From CBDDBX01 sp965225955 (GTDB lineage: Bacteria; Acidobacteriota; Aminicenantia; UBA2199): a stretch of 64,000 nucleotides of DNA. The stretch covers positions 1-64,000 of the forward strand of contig CBDDBX010000042.1 of the NCBI GenBank assembly GCA_965225955.1, read 5' to 3'. Under the pieces are notes generated by a model, which saw only the letters and a list, made by a program, of their open reading frames with translations, did not search any database and was not told where the DNA came from. Positions within the stretch are counted from its first letter, which is position 1. Each line of letters opens with the position of its first letter. Below are positions 43,447-52,446 of the stretch, piece by piece. The position numbers and the translations under genes are program-made.

Positions 43447-44524
43447 ATGTTAATAAGTGGATTGAAAAAAGCCGCCATTCCGGCAGTCATAAATTCTGAC
43501 ATTAACCGGATGCGGTTCAAATAAAAAGGAAGTGAAAAAAGAGATCATCAGGCCAGTCAAAACAGTGACAATAGGAAAAAGCCATACTATGACTCACAGA
43601 GAATTTACAGGTAGAGTAAAAGAAGCTGCTGAAATAAATATGGCATTCAGGATTTCCGGGCCAATTCATAAATTACCTGTTGAGGAAGGTAAATTTGTTA
43701 AAAAAGGTGAACTTATAGCTGAAATCGATCCACGGGATTATCAGGTACAGCTTGCATCTGCCAAAGCAAGATTAAAACAGCTTAAAGCTGAAACAGAAAG
43801 AGTAGAGACTCTATTTAAGAAGAAGAGGGTAGCAAGAAATAACTATGAAAAGATGGTTGCTTCAAGAGACATGGCAGAAGCAGCTTACAGATCAGCAGTT
43901 AATGCTCTTAAAGATACAAAACTTAAAGCTCCGTTCTCCGGTTATATTCAGGAAAAGTTTTTTGATAATCATGAAATAGTGTCAGCAGGCAGACCCGTTG
44001 TATCAATAGTTAATCTGGAGTATCTAGAAGTTGAAACTGAAATTCCTTCCTCACTATATATGAAAAGAGATAAAATTAAGGGTTATTCATGCACCATATC
44101 AACAATTCCCGGAAAAACCTTCTTTCTGGAACCTGTTAATATAAGAAAAAAGGCAAATCATAATCAGCTATATAAAGTAATACTGGAACTCACTTCAGAA
44201 GGAGAGTTTAAACCAGCTCCCGGAATGACTGCAGATATCAGAGTAGAAATAACAGAAAGTACCGGGCAGATAGAGATTCCTGTAGAATCTCTTTTCAACA
44301 GTAAAGGTTCTACATGTGTCTGGGTATACAATCCCAAAACAAGTACTGTTAAAACTTTAAAAATAGAAACAGGTACTGTCAGCAGCACAGGAACAGCTAC
44401 AGTTATCAGAGGTCTCAACACAGGCATGACAATAGTAACTGCAGGCGTAAACAGTCTTAGAGAAAATCAGAAAGTTTCCCTCATTACAGCTGCACCTGAT
44501 ACAAATGTGGGGAAACTCTTATGA
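43447..44524 (+). CDS. RND efflux adaptor lipoprotein (membrane fusion protein), frameshift in signal peptide
   Basis: The open frame starts at GTG 43532, but the real start is likely ATG 43447, which has a strong CGGAGG SD. From there MLISGLKKAAIPAVI runs into frame 2; skipping one A at 43491-43493 gives ILTLTGCGSNKKEV, a lipobox (LTGC) continuous with the adaptor. The mature protein has the HlyD pattern: barrel-sandwich (PVEEGKFVKKGELIAEIDPRDYQ), alpha-hairpin with coiled coil, lipoyl half (KLKAPFSGYIQEKFFDNHEIV), beta-barrel and membrane-proximal domain. Known: it links the RND pump to TolC. Overlaps the pump gene by 4 bases. Confidence 0.88.
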
Positions 44525-47500
44525 ACTTTACCAGATTTGCATTTGAAAACAAGAGGTTCCTCTGGTTCATTCTGTTTATCTTCGTTGCAGGCGGTTTTTT
44601 TGCCTTTCAGGAGATGAGCAAACTTGAGGACCCTGAACTTGTAGTTAAAAAAGCACTGGTGATAACAACTTATCCAGGTGCATCAGCACATAAAGTCGAA
44701 CTTGAAGTAACCGATGTTCTTGAAAAAGAGATAAGGGCAATGGGTGATCTTTATGCGGTTACTTCACGTTCTCTTCCCAATTATTCGGAAATAGAGGTTG
44801 AACTGAAGAAACAGGTTCTACAAAAGGACCTGGAACAGAAGTGGGACATGCTGCGAAGAAAAGTAACTGCTGCCGCAGCATCTCTCCCTTCCGGTGCCTC
44901 CTCCCCGATTGTTAAAGATGATTTTGGTGATGTTTACGGTATGTTCTATGCCATAACCTCAGACGGCTACAGTTACGAAGATCTGGAAGACTACACAGAT
45001 TTTATAAAACGGGAGCTTCTTACAGTAAATAAGGTAAGAAGAATTGATCTTTACGGCAAACAGGCTCCTGTTGTGAACATTGAACTTTCAAAAGAAAAAC
45101 TGGCTAATCTTGGGGTCCATCCTCTGGAAGTAATGATGACACTCAGAGGACAGAATGAAGTTGTATATCCCGGAAACCTGAAATCTGCCTCCCACAGAAT
45201 CAGATTAACAGTAGGTGACAGCTTCAGATCTATAAAAGATATTGAAGAGCTGATTCTTCAGGGTCATGAGAGTGATCAGGTAAAACTAAAAGATATTGCA
45301 ACAATTGAAAAAGGTTATAGAAAGCCATACAGCAACAAGATGAAATACAATGGCCAGCCTTCAATAGGTCTTGCTATGGCAATGGAATCCGGTGGAAATA
45401 TTCTTGAACTTTCAGAGAGAGTTGAGAAAAAACTGGAAGAACTGAAAACCCGGATACCTGCAGGTATAGAGATTCATAAAGTCTTCTATCAGCCGGAAAA
45501 GGTTGATATAGCCATAAGCGATTTTATGGTAAACCTTATTGAATCTGTAGCAATTGTTGTACTGATTCTTATGTTTGCAATGGGATTCCGCAGTAGTCTG
45601 ATAATAGGAAGCGGGCTGGTATTCACAATACTTGGAACCTTTGTAGTAATGCTTCTGATTGGCGGTTCACTTCAACGTGTTTCACTTGCATCACTTATTA
45701 TTGCAATGGGAATGCTTGTAGATAATGCAATTGTTATTATGGACGGTATTCTTATAGACTTCAAAAGAGGTCTTCCTAAAAAAGATGCTCTGTATAATAC
45801 TCCACGTAAAACTGCTCTTCCCCTACTTATAGCGACTCTTATTGCAGTAACAGCATTTCTGCCTATATATCTGTCTCCCGGTTCAGCTGCTGAATACGCA
45901 GGAGACCTGTTCATTGTTCTTGGAATATCCCTTCTGTTGAGCTGGGTTCTTGCATTAACCCAGACTCCTGTTTTCACAGATAACTATATAAAAACAGATA
46001 ATAATAAAGATGCAGAAGATCCTTTTGCAGGGAAATTTTACAATTTCTTCAGAAATATTCTACATTTATGTATAAAGAGAAAATTCCTTACTCTGGGAAT
46101 CACAGCGCTTATTCTATTTCTGGCAATGTCAGGTGGTAAATATATGAAGCAGTCATTCTTCCCTGATCTTACATACAATCAGGCGTATCTGGAGTACAGG
46201 ATGCCTGCTGGTACAGCAATAGAGAAGGTTGAGAAAGATCTTGATGAAATAGGAAGTTATATACTTAAGAAATATGAAGAGATAACCAACATAACAACCA
46301 GTATCGGAGGAACTCCCGCAAGATACAATCTTGTCAGATCACTTGCTTCCCCAAGCACCCACTACGGTGAGTTGATTCTCGATTTCAGAGAGCCGGAAGA
46401 TATTGATAAAATCATAGTACCTCTTCAGGCAGAACTTTCTGAAAACTACCCACAGGCATACGTAAGAATTAAGAAATACAACCTCATGTTCAAAAAATTC
46501 CCTATTGAAATCATGTTCAGTGGCCCTGACCCTGCGATTCTCAGATCTCTTTCAGCAAAAGCAGAAAAGATAATGAGAGAAGAAGAGACAGCAGTACTTG
46601 TCAGAAACGACTGGGAGCCTAAAACCAAACTTATAGAAGCGGCATACTCCCAGCCTCTCGCCAGAACAAGTGGTCTTTCCAGAAGTGATATAAGTATGGC
46701 AATGTTTGCATCTACTGAAGGTGTGCCCATGGGTACATATTCTGAAGGCGAAGACACCATGCCTCTGCTACTTAAAAGCGTTGATTCAAAAGGTAACCCC
46801 ATTAAAGATCTTAAAGATATTCCTGTGTGGGCAGCCATTCCCTCAAATCTTCCAATTCAGAAGATGTTGAAAGAGTTTACTATTAAAGGCCAGCTTAACC
46901 TCATGGAAATGGTCAATACCATCCCATTAAGTCAGGCTGTAAAAGGAGTTAATCTGAAATGGGAGGAACCGGTTATAAGAAGATACGATGGTCGCAGGTC
47001 GATCAAAGCTCAATGTAATCCGGCAACAGGCTATACTGCTGAAAAGGTTCGTGCAAAAATCAAGGATAAAATTGCAGAGATAGAACTTCCGAAAGGATAC
47101 AGTGCGAGATGGCTTGGTGAGTACATAGCAAGTCAGGAAGCCAACGAGTTGCTTTTCATGAAACTTCCTCACGCAGTGATCATAATGATAGCTCTTCTTA
47201 TAGGCCTTTTTAAAAGCTATAGAAAAGCGATGATAATATTTGTATCCATACCTCTTGTAATGATAGGGATCATACCGGGTATGATAATCACAGGTAAAGA
47301 GTTTGGTTTTATGGCGATTATCGGATCACTTGGTCTCATGGGTATGATGATTAAGAATGCAATCGTACTTATCGACGAAATAGATATTCTTCTTAAACAG
47401 GGCAAAGAACTTCTGGATGCTGTAGTAACAGCTGCAGTTTCAAGAATGAGACCGGTTATGATGGCATCATTAACCACAATTCTTGGTATGTCACCTCTGA

Positions 47501-47643
47501 TATTTGACTCAATGTTTGGAGGTATGGCTGTTACCATTATGGCAGGACTTCTGGTTGGTACTCTTATTACCCTTGTATTCATTCCGGTATTCTACTATGC
47601 CCTCTTCTACCGGAGTTTAGGAACAGTTAAGGAGCAGAACTAA
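44521..47643 (+). CDS. RND-family efflux transporter
   Basis: A 1040-residue AcrB/HAE1-type protein of normal length: 12 TM segments in two halves, two large periplasmic loops, and TM4 motif LIIAMGMLVDNAIVIMDG (D-N rather than D-D at the proton relay). Repeats of GMMIKNAIVLIDEID in the second half. Known: proton-driven export of drugs, lipids, peptides or metals through a TolC channel. The substrate is unknown. The operon order adaptor-pump-TolC is complete. Confidence 0.93.
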   Translation: MNFTRFAFENKRFLWFILFIFVAGGFFAFQEMSKLEDPELVVKKALVITTYPGASAHKVELEVTDVLEKEIRAMGDLYAVTSRSLPNYSEIEVELKKQVLQKDLEQKWDMLRRKVTAAAASLPSGASSPIVKDDFGDVYGMFYAITSDGYSYEDLEDYTDFIKRELLTVNKVRRIDLYGKQAPVVNIELSKEKLANLGVHPLEVMMTLRGQNEVVYPGNLKSASHRIRLTVGDSFRSIKDIEELILQGHESDQVKLKDIATIEKGYRKPYSNKMKYNGQPSIGLAMAMESGGNILELSERVEKKLEELKTRIPAGIEIHKVFYQPEKVDIAISDFMVNLIESVAIVVLILMFAMGFRSSLIIGSGLVFTILGTFVVMLLIGGSLQRVSLASLIIAMGMLVDNAIVIMDGILIDFKRGLPKKDALYNTPRKTALPLLIATLIAVTAFLPIYLSPGSAAEYAGDLFIVLGISLLLSWVLALTQTPVFTDNYIKTDNNKDAEDPFAGKFYNFFRNILHLCIKRKFLTLGITALILFLAMSGGKYMKQSFFPDLTYNQAYLEYRMPAGTAIEKVEKDLDEIGSYILKKYEEITNITTSIGGTPARYNLVRSLASPSTHYGELILDFREPEDIDKIIVPLQAELSENYPQAYVRIKKYNLMFKKFPIEIMFSGPDPAILRSLSAKAEKIMREEETAVLVRNDWEPKTKLIEAAYSQPLARTSGLSRSDISMAMFASTEGVPMGTYSEGEDTMPLLLKSVDSKGNPIKDLKDIPVWAAIPSNLPIQKMLKEFTIKGQLNLMEMVNTIPLSQAVKGVNLKWEEPVIRRYDGRRSIKAQCNPATGYTAEKVRAKIKDKIAEIELPKGYSARWLGEYIASQEANELLFMKLPHAVIIMIALLIGLFKSYRKAMIIFVSIPLVMIGIIPGMIITGKEFGFMAIIGSLGLMGMMIKNAIVLIDEIDILLKQGKELLDAVVTAAVSRMRPVMMASLTTILGMSPLIFDSMFGGMAVTIMAGLLVGTLITLVFIPVFYYALFYRSLGTVKEQN

Positions 47644-47644
47644 A

Positions 47645-48940
47645 ATGAACCGTAAAATAATCAGTGCAGTAACCGGAATAGTATTCAGTACTATTCTGGT
47701 TAATGCAGATACAATAAGCATAAAAAAGTGCAGGGAACTTGCACTTAAAAACAGTGAAACAGTAAAAATTGCAAAGGCTGAACTTAAACAGGCAGAAAAC
47801 AGAAAAAAGGAGGCAGCTACCTATAATCTGCCTTCTCTATCTGCAAGTGGCCTCTATTTTCACCAGACAACACCAGATAAAATAGCTCTTGGTGATGACA
47901 AAATGGATCTTATTCCTAAATCCGCATATAACACCAGTCTTACATTGAGCCAGTCGATATATTCAGGTGGAAAAATCTCATCAGGCTACAAGATGGCTGA
48001 AATCGGTAAGTCAATCAAATCTTCCGGCCTCAGCAATAGCCGTGAAGATGTTATATATGAAGCTGAAGAGGCATACTGGCAGCATGTCTCATCAATTGAG
48101 AAGGTGAAAATTGCCAGAAGTTACATCCAGTTGCTGAAAGAACTGCAGGCTACTGTGAAAGATAGTTTCGATGCGGGAATGGTAAATCGTAATGATCTTT
48201 TGAAAATCGCAGTCAGATATAAGAGAGCTGAACTCGATCTTAAGAAAGCAGAAAACGCCAGAGAAATAACCCGTCTTAATCTGTGCAGAATCACAGGCCT
48301 GAGCAACAAAACAGATATAGAGGTGGAAACCCTTGGCAAATCCCCTCAGCCTCCGGCAAAGATACTTAATCTGAAGCCGTCTCCTCTATTAAGAAGTGAC
48401 TATATGATGCTCCAGAAACAGGTTCATCTGAAAGAAGAGGAGATAAATTACAATATAAGTGACTATATGCCTCAGGCAGGATTGTCTGCTGCACTTTCAG
48501 CTACAGGACTCAGAAGCGGAGGGCACTGGACAAACAGTACCAATGCATATGCAATGGTAAATGTAAGTATTCCTGTTTTTAACTGGAACAGAAAAAAGTA
48601 TGTAAGAGTTGGAGCAGAAAAGGCAAAAGAGGCTCAGCAGGAAACCCTTAACAGAGCATCAAAACTGATGGTTCTTGAGATAAGACAGTCCCAGCTCAAC
48701 CTTGAGACAGCTTTTAAAAATCTTGACCTGTCCCACAACTATCTGGTTCAGGCTAAAGAGAACCTTGCTCTTTCAGAAGACAACTATAAAGCAGGTATGG
48801 AGCCTCTGGCAGATCTTCTGGAAGCTCAGGCTGAATGGCAGAGAGCTAAAGGCAGTGTTATAGATTCAGAGATTGAGTGCAGAATAATGATTGTAACCTG
48901 CAAAAAAAGCATGGGAATTTTGCTTACTCATAAGAATTAA
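47645..48940 (+). CDS. TolC-like outer membrane efflux protein
   Basis: A 431-residue protein: signal peptide (residues 1-22, LVNADT), then two OEP repeats rich in long coiled helices (KKCRELALKNSETVKIAKAELKQAENR and RASKLMVLEIRQSQLNLETAFKNL). Ends near AGMEPLADLLEAQAEWQRAKG, a typical OEP stretch. Known: trimeric channel through the outer membrane for RND pumps. One base after the pump gene. Confidence 0.9.
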   Translation: MNRKIISAVTGIVFSTILVNADTISIKKCRELALKNSETVKIAKAELKQAENRKKEAATYNLPSLSASGLYFHQTTPDKIALGDDKMDLIPKSAYNTSLTLSQSIYSGGKISSGYKMAEIGKSIKSSGLSNSREDVIYEAEEAYWQHVSSIEKVKIARSYIQLLKELQATVKDSFDAGMVNRNDLLKIAVRYKRAELDLKKAENAREITRLNLCRITGLSNKTDIEVETLGKSPQPPAKILNLKPSPLLRSDYMMLQKQVHLKEEEINYNISDYMPQAGLSAALSATGLRSGGHWTNSTNAYAMVNVSIPVFNWNRKKYVRVGAEKAKEAQQETLNRASKLMVLEIRQSQLNLETAFKNLDLSHNYLVQAKENLALSEDNYKAGMEPLADLLEAQAEWQRAKGSVIDSEIECRIMIVTCKKSMGILLTHKN

Positions 48941-48957
48941 AATAGAATAAGATAAAG

Positions 48958-49971
48958 ATGAAAAGGCTATTTAACAACTTCCTTTTAAGAGTACCTGCTA
49001 CTGCTGTTATTGGAATACTGGTTCTTCTTTTTATAGACGCCATGCTTCCATCAAAGAACCCTACAGAAGCAAGGTACTACTTTGATATTGCAATAGCCTT
49101 TATTCTTTTTACAGAAGGACTGTTTTTTATAGACCGGATACTGGATAAAAAGACTCCATGGTTCAGATCTTTTAAAAAAAGATTGCTAAAGCAGACTGTC
49201 TACAGTTTCATCTGGATTCTGTTTATAGCCCTTATTATGCTGACTATGAACTATAATGCCATAGTATCAAATCAGGAGAACCTGAGAGGTTTTATACTAT
49301 CCATAGTATTTGGAATAATCAACCTCTACATGCTGAACACAATTCTCATAACCAGAACTTTTCTTAAAGATTCCCAGAAACACAGACTTGAGCAGGAGAG
49401 ACTTAAAAGGGAGAAGCTCAGAGCAGATTACAACATTCTGCAAAACCAGCTGAATCCTCACTTTCTCTTCAACAGTCTGAATGTACTGATTTCAGAGATA
49501 AGACATAATCAGGAGAGAGCTATTGAGTATTGCGAAATTCTTTCCGATGCTTACAGATACGTACTTCAGAGTAGAAATAAAGATACAGTAAGTTTAAAAA
49601 CAGAAATTAAAGCTTTTAATAAGCATATTTTTCTACAGCAGGTAAGATTTGGAGATAACATTGTTCTTAAGTGTAATCTGCCAGATGAAATTTTTGAATA
49701 TGAACTTCCTCCTCTTACAATACATATTCTTATTGAGAATATCCTTAAACACAATATTGTTTCTGAAAACAAACCTCTTTATATAGGTATAAATTACAAT
49801 AATCAGGAACTTATAGTTACCAATAACCTTCAGCCCAGGAAAGATGTTATTTCCACAGGTGTAGGGTTGAAAAATATTGAACAGAGATACTCCCTCTTAA
49901 CCGATAGAAAAGTAAGAGTGGAGAAGACAGAAACAGAATTTTCGGTTACAATTCCACTACTTGGAGATTAA
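48958..49971 (+). CDS. LytTR-system sensor histidine kinase (LytS/His_kinase type)
   Basis: A 337-residue protein: four TM segments (residues 10-135), a short coiled coil, the PF06580 phosphoacceptor region QNQLNPHFLFNSLNVLI (His near 167), and a HATPase end with N-box IENILKHNIV and G-box STGVGLKNIEQRYSLL. Known: pairs with LytTR response regulators, often controlling peptide or envelope genes. It follows the TolC gene by 17 bases and precedes its regulator by 2. Confidence 0.9.
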   Translation: MKRLFNNFLLRVPATAVIGILVLLFIDAMLPSKNPTEARYYFDIAIAFILFTEGLFFIDRILDKKTPWFRSFKKRLLKQTVYSFIWILFIALIMLTMNYNAIVSNQENLRGFILSIVFGIINLYMLNTILITRTFLKDSQKHRLEQERLKREKLRADYNILQNQLNPHFLFNSLNVLISEIRHNQERAIEYCEILSDAYRYVLQSRNKDTVSLKTEIKAFNKHIFLQQVRFGDNIVLKCNLPDEIFEYELPPLTIHILIENILKHNIVSENKPLYIGINYNNQELIVTNNLQPRKDVISTGVGLKNIEQRYSLLTDRKVRVEKTETEFSVTIPLLGD

Positions 49972-49973
49972 GA

Positions 49974-50744
49974 ATGAGAGTATTGATAGTAGAAGATGAA
50001 TTACCAGCTCAGAGAATGCTTTCAGCTATTCTGCAGGAACTGGCATCCGACATTACCATTGCGGCTGTGAAAGATAGTGTTGAGTCAACCGTTGAGTGGC
50101 TACGTAACAATGAGCATCCTGATCTGATATTTCTTGATATACACCTGTCTGATGGCCTCAGTTTCAATATTTTCAAACATATAGAACCTGAGAGCATGAT
50201 AGTTTTTATTACCGCTTACGATCAGTATGCACTGAATGCTTTCACTGTTAACAGTATAGACTATCTTTTAAAACCTGTGAAAAAAGCTGATATAGAAAGA
50301 ACTATAGAAAAGTATCGCAATCTCAGCCAGACTCTTATTAAATCCAGAAACAGCAGTACAGATTTTTCTGCTCTTATTGAACAGGTTAAATTAAAAAAGA
50401 GTGAATACAGAAGCAGGTTTCTTATATCTATTGGAGATGAACTTCTTACAGTGCCGGTAGAAAATATAGCCTTCTTTCTCAGTATTCAGAGTTCAACTTA
50501 CGCATTTACCCACAAAAATCGTAAATATATGCTTGACCTTTCTCTTGAGAAACTCTCAGAACAGCTGAATCCGGATAAGTTTTTCAGAACCAGCCGCAAA
50601 AGCATTGTGAATATAGACTCAATAAAGAAGATTGAACAGTGGTTTAATGGTAAACTTATGATAAAAACAGATCCTCCCGCAACAGAGGATATAGTAATAA
50701 GCAGAGATCGCACTCCCGTATTCAAGGAGTGGCTCGACAGATAA
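49974..50744 (+). CDS. LytTR-family response regulator
   Basis: A 256-residue protein: CheY-like receiver (residues 1-120; phospho-acceptor D55 in IFLDIHLSDG, conserved Thr/Lys in FITAYDQYA and LLKPV) and a C-terminal LytTR DNA-binding domain (residues 150-255; FFRTSRKSIVNIDSIKKIEQW). Known: LytTR regulators bind pairs of 9-base repeats; several control double-glycine bacteriocin systems. Last gene of the pump operon. Confidence 0.92.
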   Translation: MRVLIVEDELPAQRMLSAILQELASDITIAAVKDSVESTVEWLRNNEHPDLIFLDIHLSDGLSFNIFKHIEPESMIVFITAYDQYALNAFTVNSIDYLLKPVKKADIERTIEKYRNLSQTLIKSRNSSTDFSALIEQVKLKKSEYRSRFLISIGDELLTVPVENIAFFLSIQSSTYAFTHKNRKYMLDLSLEKLSEQLNPDKFFRTSRKSIVNIDSIKKIEQWFNGKLMIKTDPPATEDIVISRDRTPVFKEWLDR

Positions 50745-51362
50745 ATGCACTAATACCATGTTTACATTTCACCGTGACCCCCGCCTCACCAGCGGGGGTC
50801 ACACCACTGAAGGCGGCAAGCGCAGCGTTAGCCTGAAAATTTATGTGTGATGGAAGCAAGCGACAGCTTGTCACCTTATCCACCTCTAATAAACGAAGCG
50901 TTAGTCCGAAAATTTATGTGTGATGGGTCTTTGCCAATATTGAAGCGAAGCGGGAAATATTGCTTCGCAAAGATGGGTAACGCGTTAGCGTTCTCCTTAT
51001 TAAGCGAGGAACACAGCTCCCTCCTTATAAAAAGCCCTGACAAGCTAAGATACTTCAACAAACACTAATGCCAGAGATGAGCAGCGCGTTAGCGTTCTCC
51101 TTATTAAGCGATGAACGTGACTGTCTCAAAACATTCAACAGAAATTCGTGTAAATTCAAAACAAAAAAACCGTTGGAAAATGAAGTAAAAATCTTTTAAA
51201 GACTTGGTTTTTGCGAATTTTCCAACATTAAATTTGCGTTTATTGGTGTCCATTCGTGGTTACCAAAAAAAGTGACTTTTGAAACAGTCCCGAACACAGC
51301 TCCCTCCTTATAAAAAGCCTTAGCAGGGGATTCCAGGCGAAATATGCTAGAATAGGAGTGAT
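50745..51362. repeat. Gene-free repeat region, related to 10240-10918
   Basis: No gene supported; a 73-codon ORF inside is made of repeats. Modules: GAAAATTTATGTGTGATGG twice (about 50835 and 50908), CGCGTTAGCGTTCTCCTTAT at 50981 and 51085, and AACACAGCTCCCTCCTTATA at about 51009 and 51294. The second module is split by a mobile element at 51119-51289, while the first is intact. Confidence 0.65.
51119..51289. mobile_element. MITE-like element, copy 2
   Basis: About 171 bases bounded by GACTGTCTCAAAAC and TTTTGAAACAGTC, with no ORF. It interrupts a module whose empty copy (GAGGAACACAGCTCCCTCC) is 110 bases away; GAAC is present on both sides (GATGAACGT left, CCGAACACAG right), consistent with a 4-base target duplication. 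Internal GCGTTTATTGGTG and CGTTGGAAAATGA resemble copy 1. Confidence 0.68.
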
Positions 51363-52380
51363 ATGGATGTCAAAAAAATCTATACAGTTCTATTAAGAGC
51401 TGCTGCGTCTGCTTCAGCAGGTATTCTGGTACTACTCTTTGTTACCACAATCCTTAACAGCAGAGTATCTTCCTCTCAGAACCACTATTTCGATATAGCA
51501 ATAGGCTTCATTCTTGCAACCGAAGGTTTAATCATAATGGATCGCCTGCTGAACAGAAAAGTACCCTGGTTTTCCAGATTCAGATTACGTCTGGTTATGC
51601 AGGTTTCTCTCAGTATTACGTGGCTATTCTCAATTTCTATAGTTCTGTTTTTTAAAAGTTACGACAACATTCTTTCAGAAGAGATAAATACAAGAGGCTT
51701 CATACTTTCAATAATATTTTGGAATAGTATTTCTTTTTATGATCAACTCCGTACTTGTAACAAGAACCTTTCTTAAAGACCGGCAGAAGAGAGAACTGGA
51801 GAGAGAGAAACTTAAAGCAGAGAAACTCAGATCAGACTACAACATCCTTCAGAATCAGTTGAATCCTCACTTCCTGTTTAACAGCCTGAACGTACTTCTT
51901 TCAGAAATAAGGCTGAACCGTGAAGCTGCAGTAACTTATTGTGAGAGTCTTTCTGATGTATATCGTTACGTACTTCAGAGCCGGAAAAAAGACACTGTAA
52001 GTCTCAGAACCGAAAGAGATGCTTTTGAAAAGCATCTGTATCTTCAGCAGGTGCGGTTTGGCAATAGCATAGTAATAGAAAATAATGTTGAAGACTACAT
52101 GCTGGACTACGAGATCCCTCCTATGACAGTGCAGATACTTGTTGAGAATGCTATTAAGCACAATATTATTTCAGAATCCAGGCCTCTCTACATAGATGTT
52201 ATGATTCATGGTAAAGAGCTGACTGTTAAAAATAATCTTCAGTTAAGAAGTGATGTTGTATCCACAGGGATAGGTTTAAAAAACATTGAGCAGAGATACT
52301 CCCTCTTAACTGACCGTAAAGTGAAAATAGAGAAATCTGAGGAATACTTCTCTGTAACTATCCCTCTTCTGGGGGATTAA
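51363..52380 (+). pseudogene. Second LytTR-system histidine kinase, one-base frameshift, no regulator
   Basis: Two frames (51363-51776 and about 51721-52380) form a 338-residue paralogue of the kinase at 48958-49971, with the same four TM segments, QNQLNPHFLFNSLNVLL and the STGIGLKNIEQRYSLLTDRK end. The break is the TTTT run at 51717-51720; dropping one T gives IIFGIVFLFMINSVLVTRTFL, matching the paralogue. AGGAG SD. No response regulator follows; a terminator does. A recent duplicate, decayed or mis-sequenced. Confidence 0.8.
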
Positions 52381-52390
52381 TATGATAAGG

Positions 52391-52425
52391 AGGGGTGGAT
52401 AGAACATCCACCCTGTATTTTTTTT
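52391..52425 (+). terminator. Intrinsic terminator after the kinase copy
   Basis: GGGGTGGAT and ATCCACCCT arms around AGAAC, followed by an eight-T run (52418-52425). A canonical terminator. Confidence 0.85.
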
Positions 52426-52446
52426 ATTAGTATTTTTAACTGTTTA

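Noticed and set aside
43447..43524. A 25-codon ORF as an upstream leader peptide of the pump operon
   Set aside because: The same stretch reads as the signal peptide and lipobox of the adaptor after a one-base repair, which explains it better.
50847..51068. A 73-codon plus-strand ORF
   Set aside because: It is built from the local repeat modules and has no conserved coding pattern or SD.
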